Shown in pieces: positions 17,729 through 26,154 of a DNA stretch of 64,000 nucleotides. A model generated the notes under the pieces. It did no database searches and had not been told where the DNA came from. It saw only the letters and a list, made by a program, of their open reading frames with translations. Positions within the stretch are counted from its first letter, which is position 1. Each line of letters starts with the position of its first letter. This DNA comes from CAYVQA01 sp045119035 (lineage in GTDB: Bacteria > Bacillota_I > Bacilli_A > ML615J-28 > CAG-313): contig JBGVCU010000057.1 of the NCBI GenBank assembly GCA_045119035.1, positions 1 to 64,000 on the forward strand. The letters are read 5' to 3'. Position numbers and translations under genes: made by a program.

Positions 17729-19008
17729 TGGAAAAATTATTTGATTTTTTAAATAATTCAGTTAGTCCATTTCATGGAGTACTTGAATGTGAAAAGATTT
17801 TAAAAGAAGCAGGTTTTACTAAATTACAAGAAAACAAAACATATAATTTAGAAAACAGAAAAGGATATTATGTAGTTAGAAATGATGCATCAATTATTGC
17901 TTTTATTATGCCTAATAAAGAAGTAAAAAGCTTTAAAATAATTGCTAGTCACTTAGATTCTCCAACATTTAAAATTAAACCAAATGGTGAATTAGAAAGC
18001 AGTGGACTTAAACTTCTTAATACTGAAGTATATGGTGGACCAATTATGTCTAGTTGGTTTGATAGACCATTAGGTATTAGTGGTAGAGTATTTGTTGAAG
18101 AAGATAATAAAATTGTTCGTAAATTTGTTGATTTTAAAAATATCTGTGTGATTCCAAATATTGCTATACATTTAAATAGAGAAGTTAACAGTGGTTATAA
18201 ATATAACCCTCAAGTTGATTTATTACCTGTATACGCCCAAAATAAGCCATTTAACGCATTTTTATCAGAAACATTAGTAAAATCAAGTAGTGAAATTAAA
18301 GGAATGGATTTATTCTTATATAATCAAGATAAAGCTCAAGCTTATGGATTAAATAATGAATTCTTTATTTCTCCTAGAATTGACAACCTTGAATGTGCTT
18401 ATACATCTTTACAATCTTTAATTAACAATTATCAAAACAAAACATTATCAAATGAAACATCTTGTCATGTATTTGCTGCATTTAATCATGAAGAAGTTGG
18501 AAGTTCATCTAATCATGGTGCAGCATCAACTTTCTTAATAGATACTTTAACTAGAATTTTAGATAATAAAAATGTTCATGAAGTATTAGCTTCATCAATT
18601 ATGTTATCAGCAGATAATGCTCATGCAGTTCATCCTGCAGCAGCATCAAAAGCAGATCCTACAAATAAAGTATATATGAATAAAGGAATTGTTATTAAAA
18701 ATGCTGCAAATTTAAGCTATACTACAGATGGATATTCTAAATCAATTGTAAAAGCTATTTGGGATAGTAATAATGTATCATATCAAGAATTTACAAATAA
18801 TTCAGCATTACGTGGTGGTTCTACTCTTGGAGCAATTAGCTTACATCATGTAAGTATTACTTCTATTGATATTGGTTTAGCTCAACTTGCTATGCATTCA
18901 GCAAATGAAACAGCAGGTACACTTGACGTTGAAAATATGATTAAAGGTTTAACATCTTTTTATAATACAAATATTGTAATTAATGAAGATGATGTTACTC
19001 TTAATTAA
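17728..19008 (+). CDS. M18 family aspartyl-type aminopeptidase
   Basis: 426 residues, right for M18 (ApeB/aspartyl aminopeptidase). Dinuclear metal site segments are visible: SHLDSPTFK (His, Asp), PRIDNLECAY (Asp), FNHEEVGSSSNHGA (catalytic Glu and Glu ligand), SADNAHAVHP (Asp) and MHSANETAG (His). These cytosolic enzymes release acidic or other N-terminal residues from peptides and form large oligomers. It is the last gene of the ABC-F/M29/M18 operon. Its 3' end overlaps the convergent tspO gene by 8 bp. No clear hairpin terminator lies between them. Confidence 0.94.
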   Translation: MEKLFDFLNNSVSPFHGVLECEKILKEAGFTKLQENKTYNLENRKGYYVVRNDASIIAFIMPNKEVKSFKIIASHLDSPTFKIKPNGELESSGLKLLNTEVYGGPIMSSWFDRPLGISGRVFVEEDNKIVRKFVDFKNICVIPNIAIHLNREVNSGYKYNPQVDLLPVYAQNKPFNAFLSETLVKSSSEIKGMDLFLYNQDKAQAYGLNNEFFISPRIDNLECAYTSLQSLINNYQNKTLSNETSCHVFAAFNHEEVGSSSNHGAASTFLIDTLTRILDNKNVHEVLASSIMLSADNAHAVHPAAASKADPTNKVYMNKGIVIKNAANLSYTTDGYSKSIVKAIWDSNNVSYQEFTNNSALRGGSTLGAISLHHVSITSIDIGLAQLAMHSANETAGTLDVENMIKGLTSFYNTNIVINEDDVTLN

Positions 19009-19483
19009 ATAAATAAAAAATTACAGATAACACTGTTGCAAATAAACTCCATAAAGTATTTGGAAGAAGTAATAATGAAGATTTTTTATGAATTAAACTT
19101 GCTTCCATAAGTGCTAATAACATTGTAACAAAACTAAATAAACAAGTTAAAAAACTAAGAAATAAGTTTTTAAAATTAAAAAATAATAAAGTAAATGCAC
19201 TAGAAAATATATAATTTGCAACTATAAAGACAATAAGTCTATTATATGAACCATCAATTTGTTGATGGTTCTTTCTATTATATATATGATAAGTGATAAA
19301 TAAAGAATTGAAAATAAATAAAATCGCCCACACAATAATAAAAGCAATTGGTGGTAATTTTAATCCTTTTAAATTACTATAATATTCTTTATCTATTTTA
19401 ATAAAAAAAGATGGAAGATAATAAATTAACATAATTAACATAAAAGTAAAAAAATGTTTCCATCTAATATTTATTTTTTTCAT
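19001..19483 (-). CDS. tspO: TspO/MBR family membrane protein
   Basis: 160 residues with five predicted transmembrane helices, the TspO fold. Hallmarks are LKLPPIAFIIVWAILF in the first loop/second helix and LLPNTLWSLFATVLS in the last helix. Family members bind tetrapyrroles or other hydrophobic ligands in the membrane. Its role here cannot be read from the sequence. The start follows GAGGTGAAAT on the reverse strand. The gene is convergent with the M18 peptidase (8-bp overlap). Some conserved aromatic residues of the ligand pocket appear altered, so a divergent member. Confidence 0.85.
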   Translation of the reverse strand: MKKINIRWKHFFTFMLIMLIYYLPSFFIKIDKEYYSNLKGLKLPPIAFIIVWAILFIFNSLFITYHIYNRKNHQQIDGSYNRLIVFIVANYIFSSAFTLLFFNFKNLFLSFLTCLFSFVTMLLALMEASLIHKKSSLLLLPNTLWSLFATVLSVIFYLFN

Positions 19484-19530
19484 AATATTTCACCTCATTA
19501 TATTATATGTAAAATATATATAATTATTAA

Positions 19531-19562
19531 AAAACCTAAGTTAATTATTTAACTTAGGTTTT
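19531..19562 (-). terminator. Terminator of the reverse-strand 228-residue gene
   Basis: A perfect 14-bp stem (19531-19544 with 19549-19562) with loop TTAT abuts the stop codon of the reverse gene ending at 19561. In reverse direction the stem ends in TTTT followed by more AT. Confidence 0.8.
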
Positions 19563-20247
19563 ATTCTATTTCTTCAAAGATAAAAAAATGATTTTTTCCA
19601 ATAACTAATATATCTCTTAAATGTTTATCGTTATTACATAAAACAGAAAAATATGTTTTATTCTGCATAGAAATTGGCAATTCAAATTTAACTGGATTTG
19701 AATTAACATTGAATAAGTAATATACATTGTGGATATTATAAACAATAATGTTATCTTTAGATATCAATAATTTAATATTATTTTTATTAAAGGAATCCAT
19801 ATATTTTCTAAAGATTATTAAATCTTTAATAAAATAATGAAGATCATTATCTGTATTTAATTTATTATATAATTCATCACTAAAACATATGTGAGAAAAT
19901 AATGAAATGGAAAAAATAAAAATTGCTTTAAAAAGTTTTACATTGTTATCGAAATCAAAACTTGAAAAATCCAAGTATATATCATTAATATTATCAAAAG
20001 TTTTATAAATAAAATCAGTGAATTCTGTAGTTGAAAGTTTTGATTTATTAGAGAAATATTCATATATTATTTTGCTTAAATCGTTGTTAAATTCAATGTT
20101 TTCATAGATATTTAAATTAGTATCAATAGTTGATTCATCATTAATTAAAACAGAATCAATTTCCATATTTATAATTTCTTGTGATTGAATTTTAAATAAA
20201 TTAGTATTATTTATTTTATAAATAATATTAAGATCATGATTTAACAT
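19561..20247 (-). CDS. GH13-like C-terminal fragment without catalytic residues
   Basis: 228 residues, not clearly recognised. The middle (about residues 80-125, DNNVKLFKAIFIFSISLF then HICFSDELY) looks like the end of a GH13 barrel, where families have a helix followed by PGxPxIYYGDE. The part after that (IFRKYMDSF, then SKDNIIVYNIHNVYYLFN and PVKFELP) resembles the GH13 C-terminal beta-sandwich. The expected catalytic Asp/Glu/Asp segments are absent. So this is either a decayed amylase or a stand-alone remnant kept for another purpose. It has an intact start with a strong GGAGGAAT site, its own promoter and terminator, and no internal stops, which argues that it is expressed. It is divergent from malE. 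Confidence 0.5.
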   Translation of the reverse strand: MLNHDLNIIYKINNTNLFKIQSQEIINMEIDSVLINDESTIDTNLNIYENIEFNNDLSKIIYEYFSNKSKLSTTEFTDFIYKTFDNINDIYLDFSSFDFDNNVKLFKAIFIFSISLFSHICFSDELYNKLNTDNDLHYFIKDLIIFRKYMDSFNKNNIKLLISKDNIIVYNIHNVYYLFNVNSNPVKFELPISMQNKTYFSVLCNNDKHLRDILVIGKNHFFIFEEIE

Positions 20248-20273
20248 ATGGATATTCCTCCTTTCTTATGTAT

Positions 20274-20304
20274 ATTATATCATTTGAAAATTAGTATTGC
20301 AAGC
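20274..20304 (-). promoter_or_regulatory. Reverse promoter with GCTTGCAA element
   Basis: On the reverse strand TTGCAA (20302-20297), 17-bp spacer, TATAAT (20279-20274) with an extended TGA. The -35 box lies inside GCTTGCAA, the same octamer as in the malE and fic promoters. Confidence 0.75.
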
Positions 20305-20382
20305 AAATTTATAATTTAATTTCAATATAGGAAATATTTATTTACCAAAAATTATGAAAATACGAACATTCTTTTTCATTAT

Positions 20383-20396
20383 CGAAACTATTTTCG
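20383..20396. promoter_or_regulatory. Inverted repeat, possible operator
   Basis: CGAAA, four bases, TTTCG; a perfect 5-bp inverted repeat about 40 bp upstream of the malE -35 box. A regulator site is plausible by position only. Confidence 0.35.
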
Positions 20397-20426
20397 TAAA
20401 AGCGAACAATATGACCCATTTTATTA

Positions 20427-20464
20427 GTAAAACGCTTGCAAAAAATGAGCAATTATTGTATAAT
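20427..20464 (+). promoter_or_regulatory. malE promoter overlapped by a cre/LacI-type half site
   Basis: TTGCAA at 20436-20441, 17-bp spacer, TATAAT at 20459-20464. The bases 20427-20440 match the Bacillus cre consensus from its third position to the end (AAANCGNTTNCA part) but lack the leading TG, and they cover the -35 box, where a repressor would block transcription. Confidence 0.7.
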
Positions 20465-20564
20465 ATTAATGTAAATGAGGTCAAATAAAATAAAAAGATT
20501 TCATTATTATTTTATAGCTATAATGCTATAGTTCATACAAATTAATTAGGAGGAAAAAATAAGT

Positions 20565-21839
20565 ATGAAGAAAATTTTTGCTTTCTTAGCAATCGCAATG
20601 CTTTCTTTCGGGCTTGTTGCTTGTACAGGAACTGATAACCCTGGAACAACACCTGGAGGAGATGAACCAAAAGGAAAAACAATTGAATTAACTTATTCTG
20701 GAACTGCTTCTGATAAAGAATTTAACCAATCTTTATTTGAACTTTTCAAAGCTGATAGAAAAGCGAAAGGTGATGAAAATACATATATCATCAACTATTT
20801 TGAATGTGGACCTGACGTAATTGACTCTACAGTATTAGACTGGGCTGCTCCAAATGCACCAGACGTATACGAAGCTGCATCTGATAAAATCAACGTTTTA
20901 TATCAAAAAGGTGCTTTAGCTAAAGTTACTGGTTCTTACAAACAATTCATCGAACAAGAAATGACTGAATTCGCTGCTGAATTAGTTACATTAAATGGTG
21001 AAATTTTTGCTTATCCATATACTGGAGATAATACTTATTACTTACAATATGATGCTTCTGCATTTACTGCTGAAGAAGTTGCTTCTATGGAAACATTATT
21101 AGCTGCTGCTGCTGAAGATGGTGTTAAAGTTGGTTACAACTTAGAAACTGCTTACTGGGGTGGTGCTGCAATGTTTACATTCGGTGCTGACTATGAAATG
21201 ACTTATGATGAAGATGGAAACTTAATCGATATTACTTGTGATTTCGATAGTGCTAAAGGATTAAAAGCTGCTAAAGCTATCTATAACATCATGCATCATG
21301 AAGCATGGGTTAATGAATCAGGTGTTCCTGGTGCTGGATCTTTAACAAAAGCTGTTATTGGTGGTACATGGGATATCGTTGGATTCAAAGAAGCATGGGG
21401 AGAAAACTATGCTTGTGCTACAATGCCAACTGTTACAGTTGATGGTGAAACTGCTACATTAGGATGCTTCCTAGGTGGTAAATTCTTAGGTGTTAACCCT
21501 CAAGTTTCTCAAGGTGATGTTGACCGTTTCGTTGCTGCAAATGAATTAGCTAAATTCTTAGCTGGTCATGAAGCTCAAACTTTACGTTATGAAGAATTCG
21601 GTGTATTCCCTTGTATCGTTTCTGCTCAAAGCCACAAAAATATGGAAGGTGACGCTAACGTTGCTGTATTAAAAGCACAATATGGTTATGCTCGTCCTCA
21701 ATCAGCTGTTCCTGGAACATTCTGGAATGCTCCAACTGCATTAATCGCTGGTATCAAAGATGGTACTATTACTGAAGATGGATTACAAGCTGCTTGCGAT
21801 AACTTTAATGCTGCAATCAAAGCTGAATTAAACAATTAA
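20565..21839 (+). CDS. malE: Maltodextrin-binding lipoprotein of ABC transporter
   Basis: 424 residues. The signal peptide ends in a lipobox (LVAC, Cys about residue 20), followed by a Gly/Thr/Pro-rich linker, so the protein is anchored on the outer face of the membrane. The body has the layout of extracellular solute-binding protein family 1, and it heads malF, malG and alpha-amylase genes. It would deliver maltose or maltodextrins to the permease. The start follows GGAGG with good spacing. Codon use is biased to a narrow set (GCT, GGT, GAA), in line with high expression. The substrate is inferred from neighbours. Confidence 0.9.
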   Translation: MKKIFAFLAIAMLSFGLVACTGTDNPGTTPGGDEPKGKTIELTYSGTASDKEFNQSLFELFKADRKAKGDENTYIINYFECGPDVIDSTVLDWAAPNAPDVYEAASDKINVLYQKGALAKVTGSYKQFIEQEMTEFAAELVTLNGEIFAYPYTGDNTYYLQYDASAFTAEEVASMETLLAAAAEDGVKVGYNLETAYWGGAAMFTFGADYEMTYDEDGNLIDITCDFDSAKGLKAAKAIYNIMHHEAWVNESGVPGAGSLTKAVIGGTWDIVGFKEAWGENYACATMPTVTVDGETATLGCFLGGKFLGVNPQVSQGDVDRFVAANELAKFLAGHEAQTLRYEEFGVFPCIVSAQSHKNMEGDANVAVLKAQYGYARPQSAVPGTFWNAPTALIAGIKDGTITEDGLQAACDNFNAAIKAELNN

Positions 21840-21864
21840 TTCAACTGAATAATTAAATAGTTAT

Positions 21865-21897
21865 AAATGTGGCAAATATTCTTTATTTGCCACATTT
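21865..21897 (+). terminator. Perfect hairpin between malE and malF
   Basis: A 14-bp perfect stem (21865-21878 with 21884-21897) with loop TTCTT and only a short T run. Such a structure commonly acts as a partial terminator or as a 3' stabiliser of the malE message, so that the binding protein is made in excess over the permease. Confidence 0.75.
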
Positions 21898-21917
21898 TAT
21901 CAAGAAAAGGAGATTTT

Positions 21918-23486
21918 ATGACAACAATTGAATATTTATCCCTTCCTTTACATAAAAGAATTATTCATCGTATTGTTTCTTTTTTTGCTTCTATTCCTGT
22001 TGCGATATTAAACTTTTTTAAATACAAAGTTCCTGCTTTCTTTATATTTATTTGGAACAAAATTAAATTAGTATTCTCACAAATAATTAATATATTTGTT
22101 GATGGGGATTGGAAAACAAGAACATCTTATTTTATAATGGGATTTGGTCTTATTACGAGAAAATCTTTTATTAGAGGATTTCTATATTTAATATATCAAA
22201 TTGCTTTAATATGGTTTGTTGTTAATATAGGTATTCCTTCGATTACTAGTGTTGGTTCATTCGGATATGTTGCGCAAACATTCTACATGGGCGTTGTTAC
22301 ATCTGGTGGTGTTGAAGTTACAGTACCTATTTATAACTTCGTAGATGATAGTTTCTTAATCTTATTAAACTGTATCTTCTTTGTTGTATTAACAGCTGTT
22401 GGAATTATTTTATGGTATAGTCAAATTAAAGATAGTTCTGAACTTCAAAATTTACACAAAATTGGAAGACACATTGAAGACAAAGAAGTTGTTAAAAGCT
22501 TAGTGGGTAAAAATTATCATATGGTATTACTAGGTATTCCAACTCTTGGATTAATTATGTTTACCATTGTTCCATTAATCTTTATGATTTTAGTAGCATT
22601 CACAAACTATTCATCTTCATATGAACAACCAAAATGGTTATTTGACTGGGTAGGAACATATAACTTTAAAAAGTTATTTGGTCTTGCAGGTGAGGCAAAT
22701 GGTTCTGAATTCGCTGCTGTATTCTTACGTATCGTATTATGGACTCTAACATGGGCGTTCTTTGCTACATTCAGTAACTATTTCATTGGTATGATCGTAG
22801 CAATGTTGATTAATAAAAAAGGAATTAAGCTAAAGAAATTATGGAGAACAATTTTAATTACTACAATTGCTGTTCCTCAATTTATTTCATTACTATTCCT
22901 ATCAAAATTCTTAAGTACAAATGACGGAGGATTGAATACAGTACTCCGAGACTTGGGTATTATTACAAATAATATTAAATTTTTAGAAGATGCTTCTATT
23001 GCTAAAGTTACTATTATTATTGTTAATATGTGGATTGGTATTCCATACACAATGTTGATGTGTTCTGGTATCTTAATGAACATTCCATCAGATTTATATG
23101 AATCTGCAAAAATTGATGGAGCTAGTCCATTTAAAATGTATGCAAAAATTACATTACCATATATGATGTTTGTAACTGGACCTTACTTAATTTCTAACTT
23201 CGTTGGTAATATTAATAACTTTAACGTTATTTATCTATTATCAGGTGGTGGACCTATGTTTACAAATATTAAAGGTGTTCCTATTAAAAACACAAGTGGT
23301 TTATATTCTGCTGGTCAAACTGACTTACTTATCACATGGCTTTATAAGATGTGTATGGGTGAAGTAGAAAAGAACTACGGTGTTGCTTCAGTTGTAGGAC
23401 TTATGGTATTCGTTATTGTAGCTTCTTTCTCATTAATAATGTATAGTAGATCAAATGCTGTTAAGAATGAAGGAGACTTCCAATAA
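21918..23486 (+). CDS. malF: Maltodextrin ABC transporter permease, MalF type
   Basis: 522 residues from the ATG at 21918, chosen because AAAAGGAG lies 6 bases upstream; the longer frame begins inside the intergenic hairpin. The N-terminal ~200 residues hold two or three extra membrane segments and a loop, as in MalF of Gram-positive bacteria, followed by the binding-protein-dependent transport permease domain. The EAA coupling loop is visible as YESAKIDGASPFKMYAKITLP near residue 395, which docks on the ATPase. It forms a heterodimer with MalG; the overlap of its stop with the malG start (TAATG) implies coupling. Confidence 0.93.
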   Translation: MTTIEYLSLPLHKRIIHRIVSFFASIPVAILNFFKYKVPAFFIFIWNKIKLVFSQIINIFVDGDWKTRTSYFIMGFGLITRKSFIRGFLYLIYQIALIWFVVNIGIPSITSVGSFGYVAQTFYMGVVTSGGVEVTVPIYNFVDDSFLILLNCIFFVVLTAVGIILWYSQIKDSSELQNLHKIGRHIEDKEVVKSLVGKNYHMVLLGIPTLGLIMFTIVPLIFMILVAFTNYSSSYEQPKWLFDWVGTYNFKKLFGLAGEANGSEFAAVFLRIVLWTLTWAFFATFSNYFIGMIVAMLINKKGIKLKKLWRTILITTIAVPQFISLLFLSKFLSTNDGGLNTVLRDLGIITNNIKFLEDASIAKVTIIIVNMWIGIPYTMLMCSGILMNIPSDLYESAKIDGASPFKMYAKITLPYMMFVTGPYLISNFVGNINNFNVIYLLSGGGPMFTNIKGVPIKNTSGLYSAGQTDLLITWLYKMCMGEVEKNYGVASVVGLMVFVIVASFSLIMYSRSNAVKNEGDFQ

Positions 23487-24442
23487 TGAAAAGATTTAGT
23501 TATTTAAAACCAATTAGAACAAAAGGACTTTTCTATAATTCTAAAAATACTGGTGGAATGCGTGCGAAAGCAAAAGCAACTAATACATTAGTATATATCA
23601 TCCTAGGTTTTATTTCTTTAATTTGGATTTTACCATTTATTTATTTAGTACTACAATCATTTGCAGTACGTTATGATTCAACTAAATTAATTCCAACTGA
23701 ATGGACACTAAATAATTATCGTGCTCTATTTGATAAGAATTATTTAATGAATTTTAATGGTAAAGAATTAGTATTTGCTAATGTATATCCATTTGGACGT
23801 TGGATGATTAATACTACATTAATTGCTGTGTGTGTATCTATTTTCCAAACAGTATTAACATTAATGAGTGCTTATGCATTTAGTAGATTAAGTTTTAATT
23901 TTAGAAAAAAATACATGAAATTAATCTTAGTAATCGGTATGTTCCCTGGTTTCTTAGGAATGATTATTACATTCTATATCTTAAAACAAGTAGGACTAAC
24001 TAGTGGAAACAGTGCAATTGGAGGATTAATTTTAGTTAATATTTCTGGTGCCGTTATGGGATATTATGTATCTAAAGGATTCTTTGATACAATCTCTAAA
24101 TCATTAGACGAAGCTGCAATGATTGATGGTGCTAATAAAAATACAATCTTCTGGCGTGTTATTATGCCACTTTCAAAACCAATTATTGTTTACACAGTAT
24201 TATTAGGATTTACAGGGCCTTGGGGTGACTATATGTTTGCATCAGTTATGGCTGCTGGGGATTCAAAATTATTTAACGTTGCTGTAGGGTTAAAACAATT
24301 AATGTCAAAAGAATCTGGTACAAGTGGATTCCCAATCTTCTGTGCTGCTGGTGTTATTGTTTCTGTACCAATCATGACTCTATTCTTCTTCTTACAAAGA
24401 TATTATGTTGAAGGAGTTACTGGTGGAGCCGTTAAAGGATAG
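23486..24442 (+). CDS. malG: Maltodextrin ABC transporter permease, MalG type
   Basis: 318 residues, six predicted membrane segments. The EAA loop LDEAAMIDGANKNTIFWRVI followed by MPLSKP is clear near residue 208. It pairs with MalF to form the translocation channel. The start overlaps the malF stop by one base; its end is 10 bases from the amylase start. Confidence 0.94.
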   Translation: MKRFSYLKPIRTKGLFYNSKNTGGMRAKAKATNTLVYIILGFISLIWILPFIYLVLQSFAVRYDSTKLIPTEWTLNNYRALFDKNYLMNFNGKELVFANVYPFGRWMINTTLIAVCVSIFQTVLTLMSAYAFSRLSFNFRKKYMKLILVIGMFPGFLGMIITFYILKQVGLTSGNSAIGGLILVNISGAVMGYYVSKGFFDTISKSLDEAAMIDGANKNTIFWRVIMPLSKPIIVYTVLLGFTGPWGDYMFASVMAAGDSKLFNVAVGLKQLMSKESGTSGFPIFCAAGVIVSVPIMTLFFFLQRYYVEGVTGGAVKG

Positions 24443-24452
24443 GAGCAAAAAC

Positions 24453-26138
24453 ATGAATAAAATTCTAACATTTATTTTTATGATATTATCTTTAATAGCA
24501 GTTACAGGGTGTGTTGTTCCTGGTCAAACACCAAGCAACCCACAAACTCCTGGTACTGGGGACAACCCTGGTACAACAGTTGATCCATATGCTGGACAAT
24601 TTGGTAAACCTATTGAACAAGATTTAACAACTACAAATATTTTAGATGATAATTATCGTAATTATTATGAAATATTTGTTCAAGCTTTCTCTGACTCAAA
24701 CTTTGATGGTGTTGGAGATTTAAGAGGTGTAATTAATAAACTTGATTATCTTCAAGATTTAGGATACACAGGGATTTGGCTAATGCCAATCCATCCATCT
24801 AATTCATACCATAAATATGATGTAATTGATTATTATGCAGTTCATAATAAATATGGTACAATTGATGATCTAAAAGAATTAATTGATGAATGTCATAAAC
24901 GTGATATTAAAATAATTATTGACTTAGTACTTAATCACTCAAGTAAAGCAAGCAAATATTTTGAAAAAGCTTGTGCTGCTTATGATAAAAAATTAAAAGG
25001 ACAAACATTAACAGAAGAAGATAAAAAATATGTAGATTTTTATAGTTTTTATCCAACTCAAGCAAGTGCTCCTAGTGGAATAACTGTTTTAAAAGTATCA
25101 GCTGCATATAACTTCTATTATGAATGTAACTTCTCTGATCAAATGCCTGAATTTAACTGTGATAGCGAGTACGTTAAAGACGAATTTAAAAACATCGTTA
25201 AATACTATTTAGATATGGGTATTGATGGATTTAGATTAGATGCTGTTAAATATTATTATTTCAATAATGCATCAAAAAATATTGATTTCTTAAGACAATT
25301 TAATTCATGGGTTAAAGCAATTAATCCAAAAGCTTATATTGTTGGAGAATGCTGGTCTGGAACAAGCGAAATTAAAAACTACTACAACAGTGGTGTTGAT
25401 TCATTCTTTAATTTTGCTGAAAGTGTTTCTTATTCTGGAACAAGTGGATCATTAAATGGTGTAAATCCAAATGGAAATGGTATTAACAATTATTATAACC
25501 AATTAATTAATAATGTTAATTTAGCTGGTTCTCATATTCCTGCTCCATTCTTAGATAACCATGATATGCCACGTTACACATTTACAAGTAACTTAAATAA
25601 AAATAAATTTATCTTTGGTTTACTTGCAATGATGAACGGAACAATTTTCTCTTACTATGGTGATGAAGTTGGACTAGTTGGTTCTAATAAAGCTCCAAAT
25701 CCTGACCAAAACGTTCGTCAACCAATTAAATGGGGAGACTTTACTCAACCAGACTGTACTCCTGTATCAGGAATTACTTCTTTACAATATCCATATGGAA
25801 CTGTACAAGAACAAATTGATGATAAAAATTCAATTTTAAATTATTATAGTAAAGCTTTATTAATTAGAAATCAAAATCCAGAAATCGCAAGAGGAACAAT
25901 TAAACAAATTAAATTAGATAAAGCTAATGAATTATTAGTAATTTCTAAAACATATAATGGTAAAACTATCGGTATTGTTTATAATTTCTCAAGCACTAAC
26001 ACATTAACAATGAAATGTAGTACTTATGGATTTAACGCTGTTGTTGGACAAATTGTTGCTAACGCAAATCATTACGTTGGTGAAGCAAAAGATGGAAGTA
26101 TCAATATTCCTCCATATAGTATTGTAATTTTAAGATAA
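24453..26138 (+). CDS. Secreted alpha-amylase lipoprotein, GH13
   Basis: 561 residues from ATG 24453 (AGGAGC 10 bases upstream); the longer frame would start inside malG. The signal peptide ends in VTGC, a lipobox, followed by a Pro/Thr/Gly linker, so it is a surface lipoprotein. The GH13 barrel is complete: YYEIFVQAFSDSNFDGVGD start, DLVLNHSS (region I), GFRLDAVKYY with nucleophile Asp (region II), VGECW with acid Glu (region III) and FLDNHDMPR with the second Asp (region IV), then a short C-terminal beta domain. It cuts alpha-1,4 glucans to maltodextrins next to their importer. Exact specificity (alpha-amylase or maltogenic) is not determinable. Confidence 0.93.
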   Translation: MNKILTFIFMILSLIAVTGCVVPGQTPSNPQTPGTGDNPGTTVDPYAGQFGKPIEQDLTTTNILDDNYRNYYEIFVQAFSDSNFDGVGDLRGVINKLDYLQDLGYTGIWLMPIHPSNSYHKYDVIDYYAVHNKYGTIDDLKELIDECHKRDIKIIIDLVLNHSSKASKYFEKACAAYDKKLKGQTLTEEDKKYVDFYSFYPTQASAPSGITVLKVSAAYNFYYECNFSDQMPEFNCDSEYVKDEFKNIVKYYLDMGIDGFRLDAVKYYYFNNASKNIDFLRQFNSWVKAINPKAYIVGECWSGTSEIKNYYNSGVDSFFNFAESVSYSGTSGSLNGVNPNGNGINNYYNQLINNVNLAGSHIPAPFLDNHDMPRYTFTSNLNKNKFIFGLLAMMNGTIFSYYGDEVGLVGSNKAPNPDQNVRQPIKWGDFTQPDCTPVSGITSLQYPYGTVQEQIDDKNSILNYYSKALLIRNQNPEIARGTIKQIKLDKANELLVISKTYNGKTIGIVYNFSSTNTLTMKCSTYGFNAVVGQIVANANHYVGEAKDGSINIPPYSIVILR

Positions 26139-26154
26139 TCAAGGAGAATTTAAT

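Larger units (their letters stand above)
20248..20564. promoter_or_regulatory. Divergent control region between the GH13-like gene and malE
   Basis: 317 bp without a gene. It holds two divergent promoters (20274-20304 reverse, 20436-20464 forward), an inverted repeat CGAAA-CTAT-TTTCG at 20383-20396 with further CGAAC copies near 20372 and 20403, a partial catabolite-operator-like site at 20427-20440, and a 6-bp hairpin in the malE leader (20513-20518 with 20525-20530). Control by a LacI/MalR-type regulator or CcpA is expected for such a locus; no regulator gene is present in this window. Confidence 0.6.
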
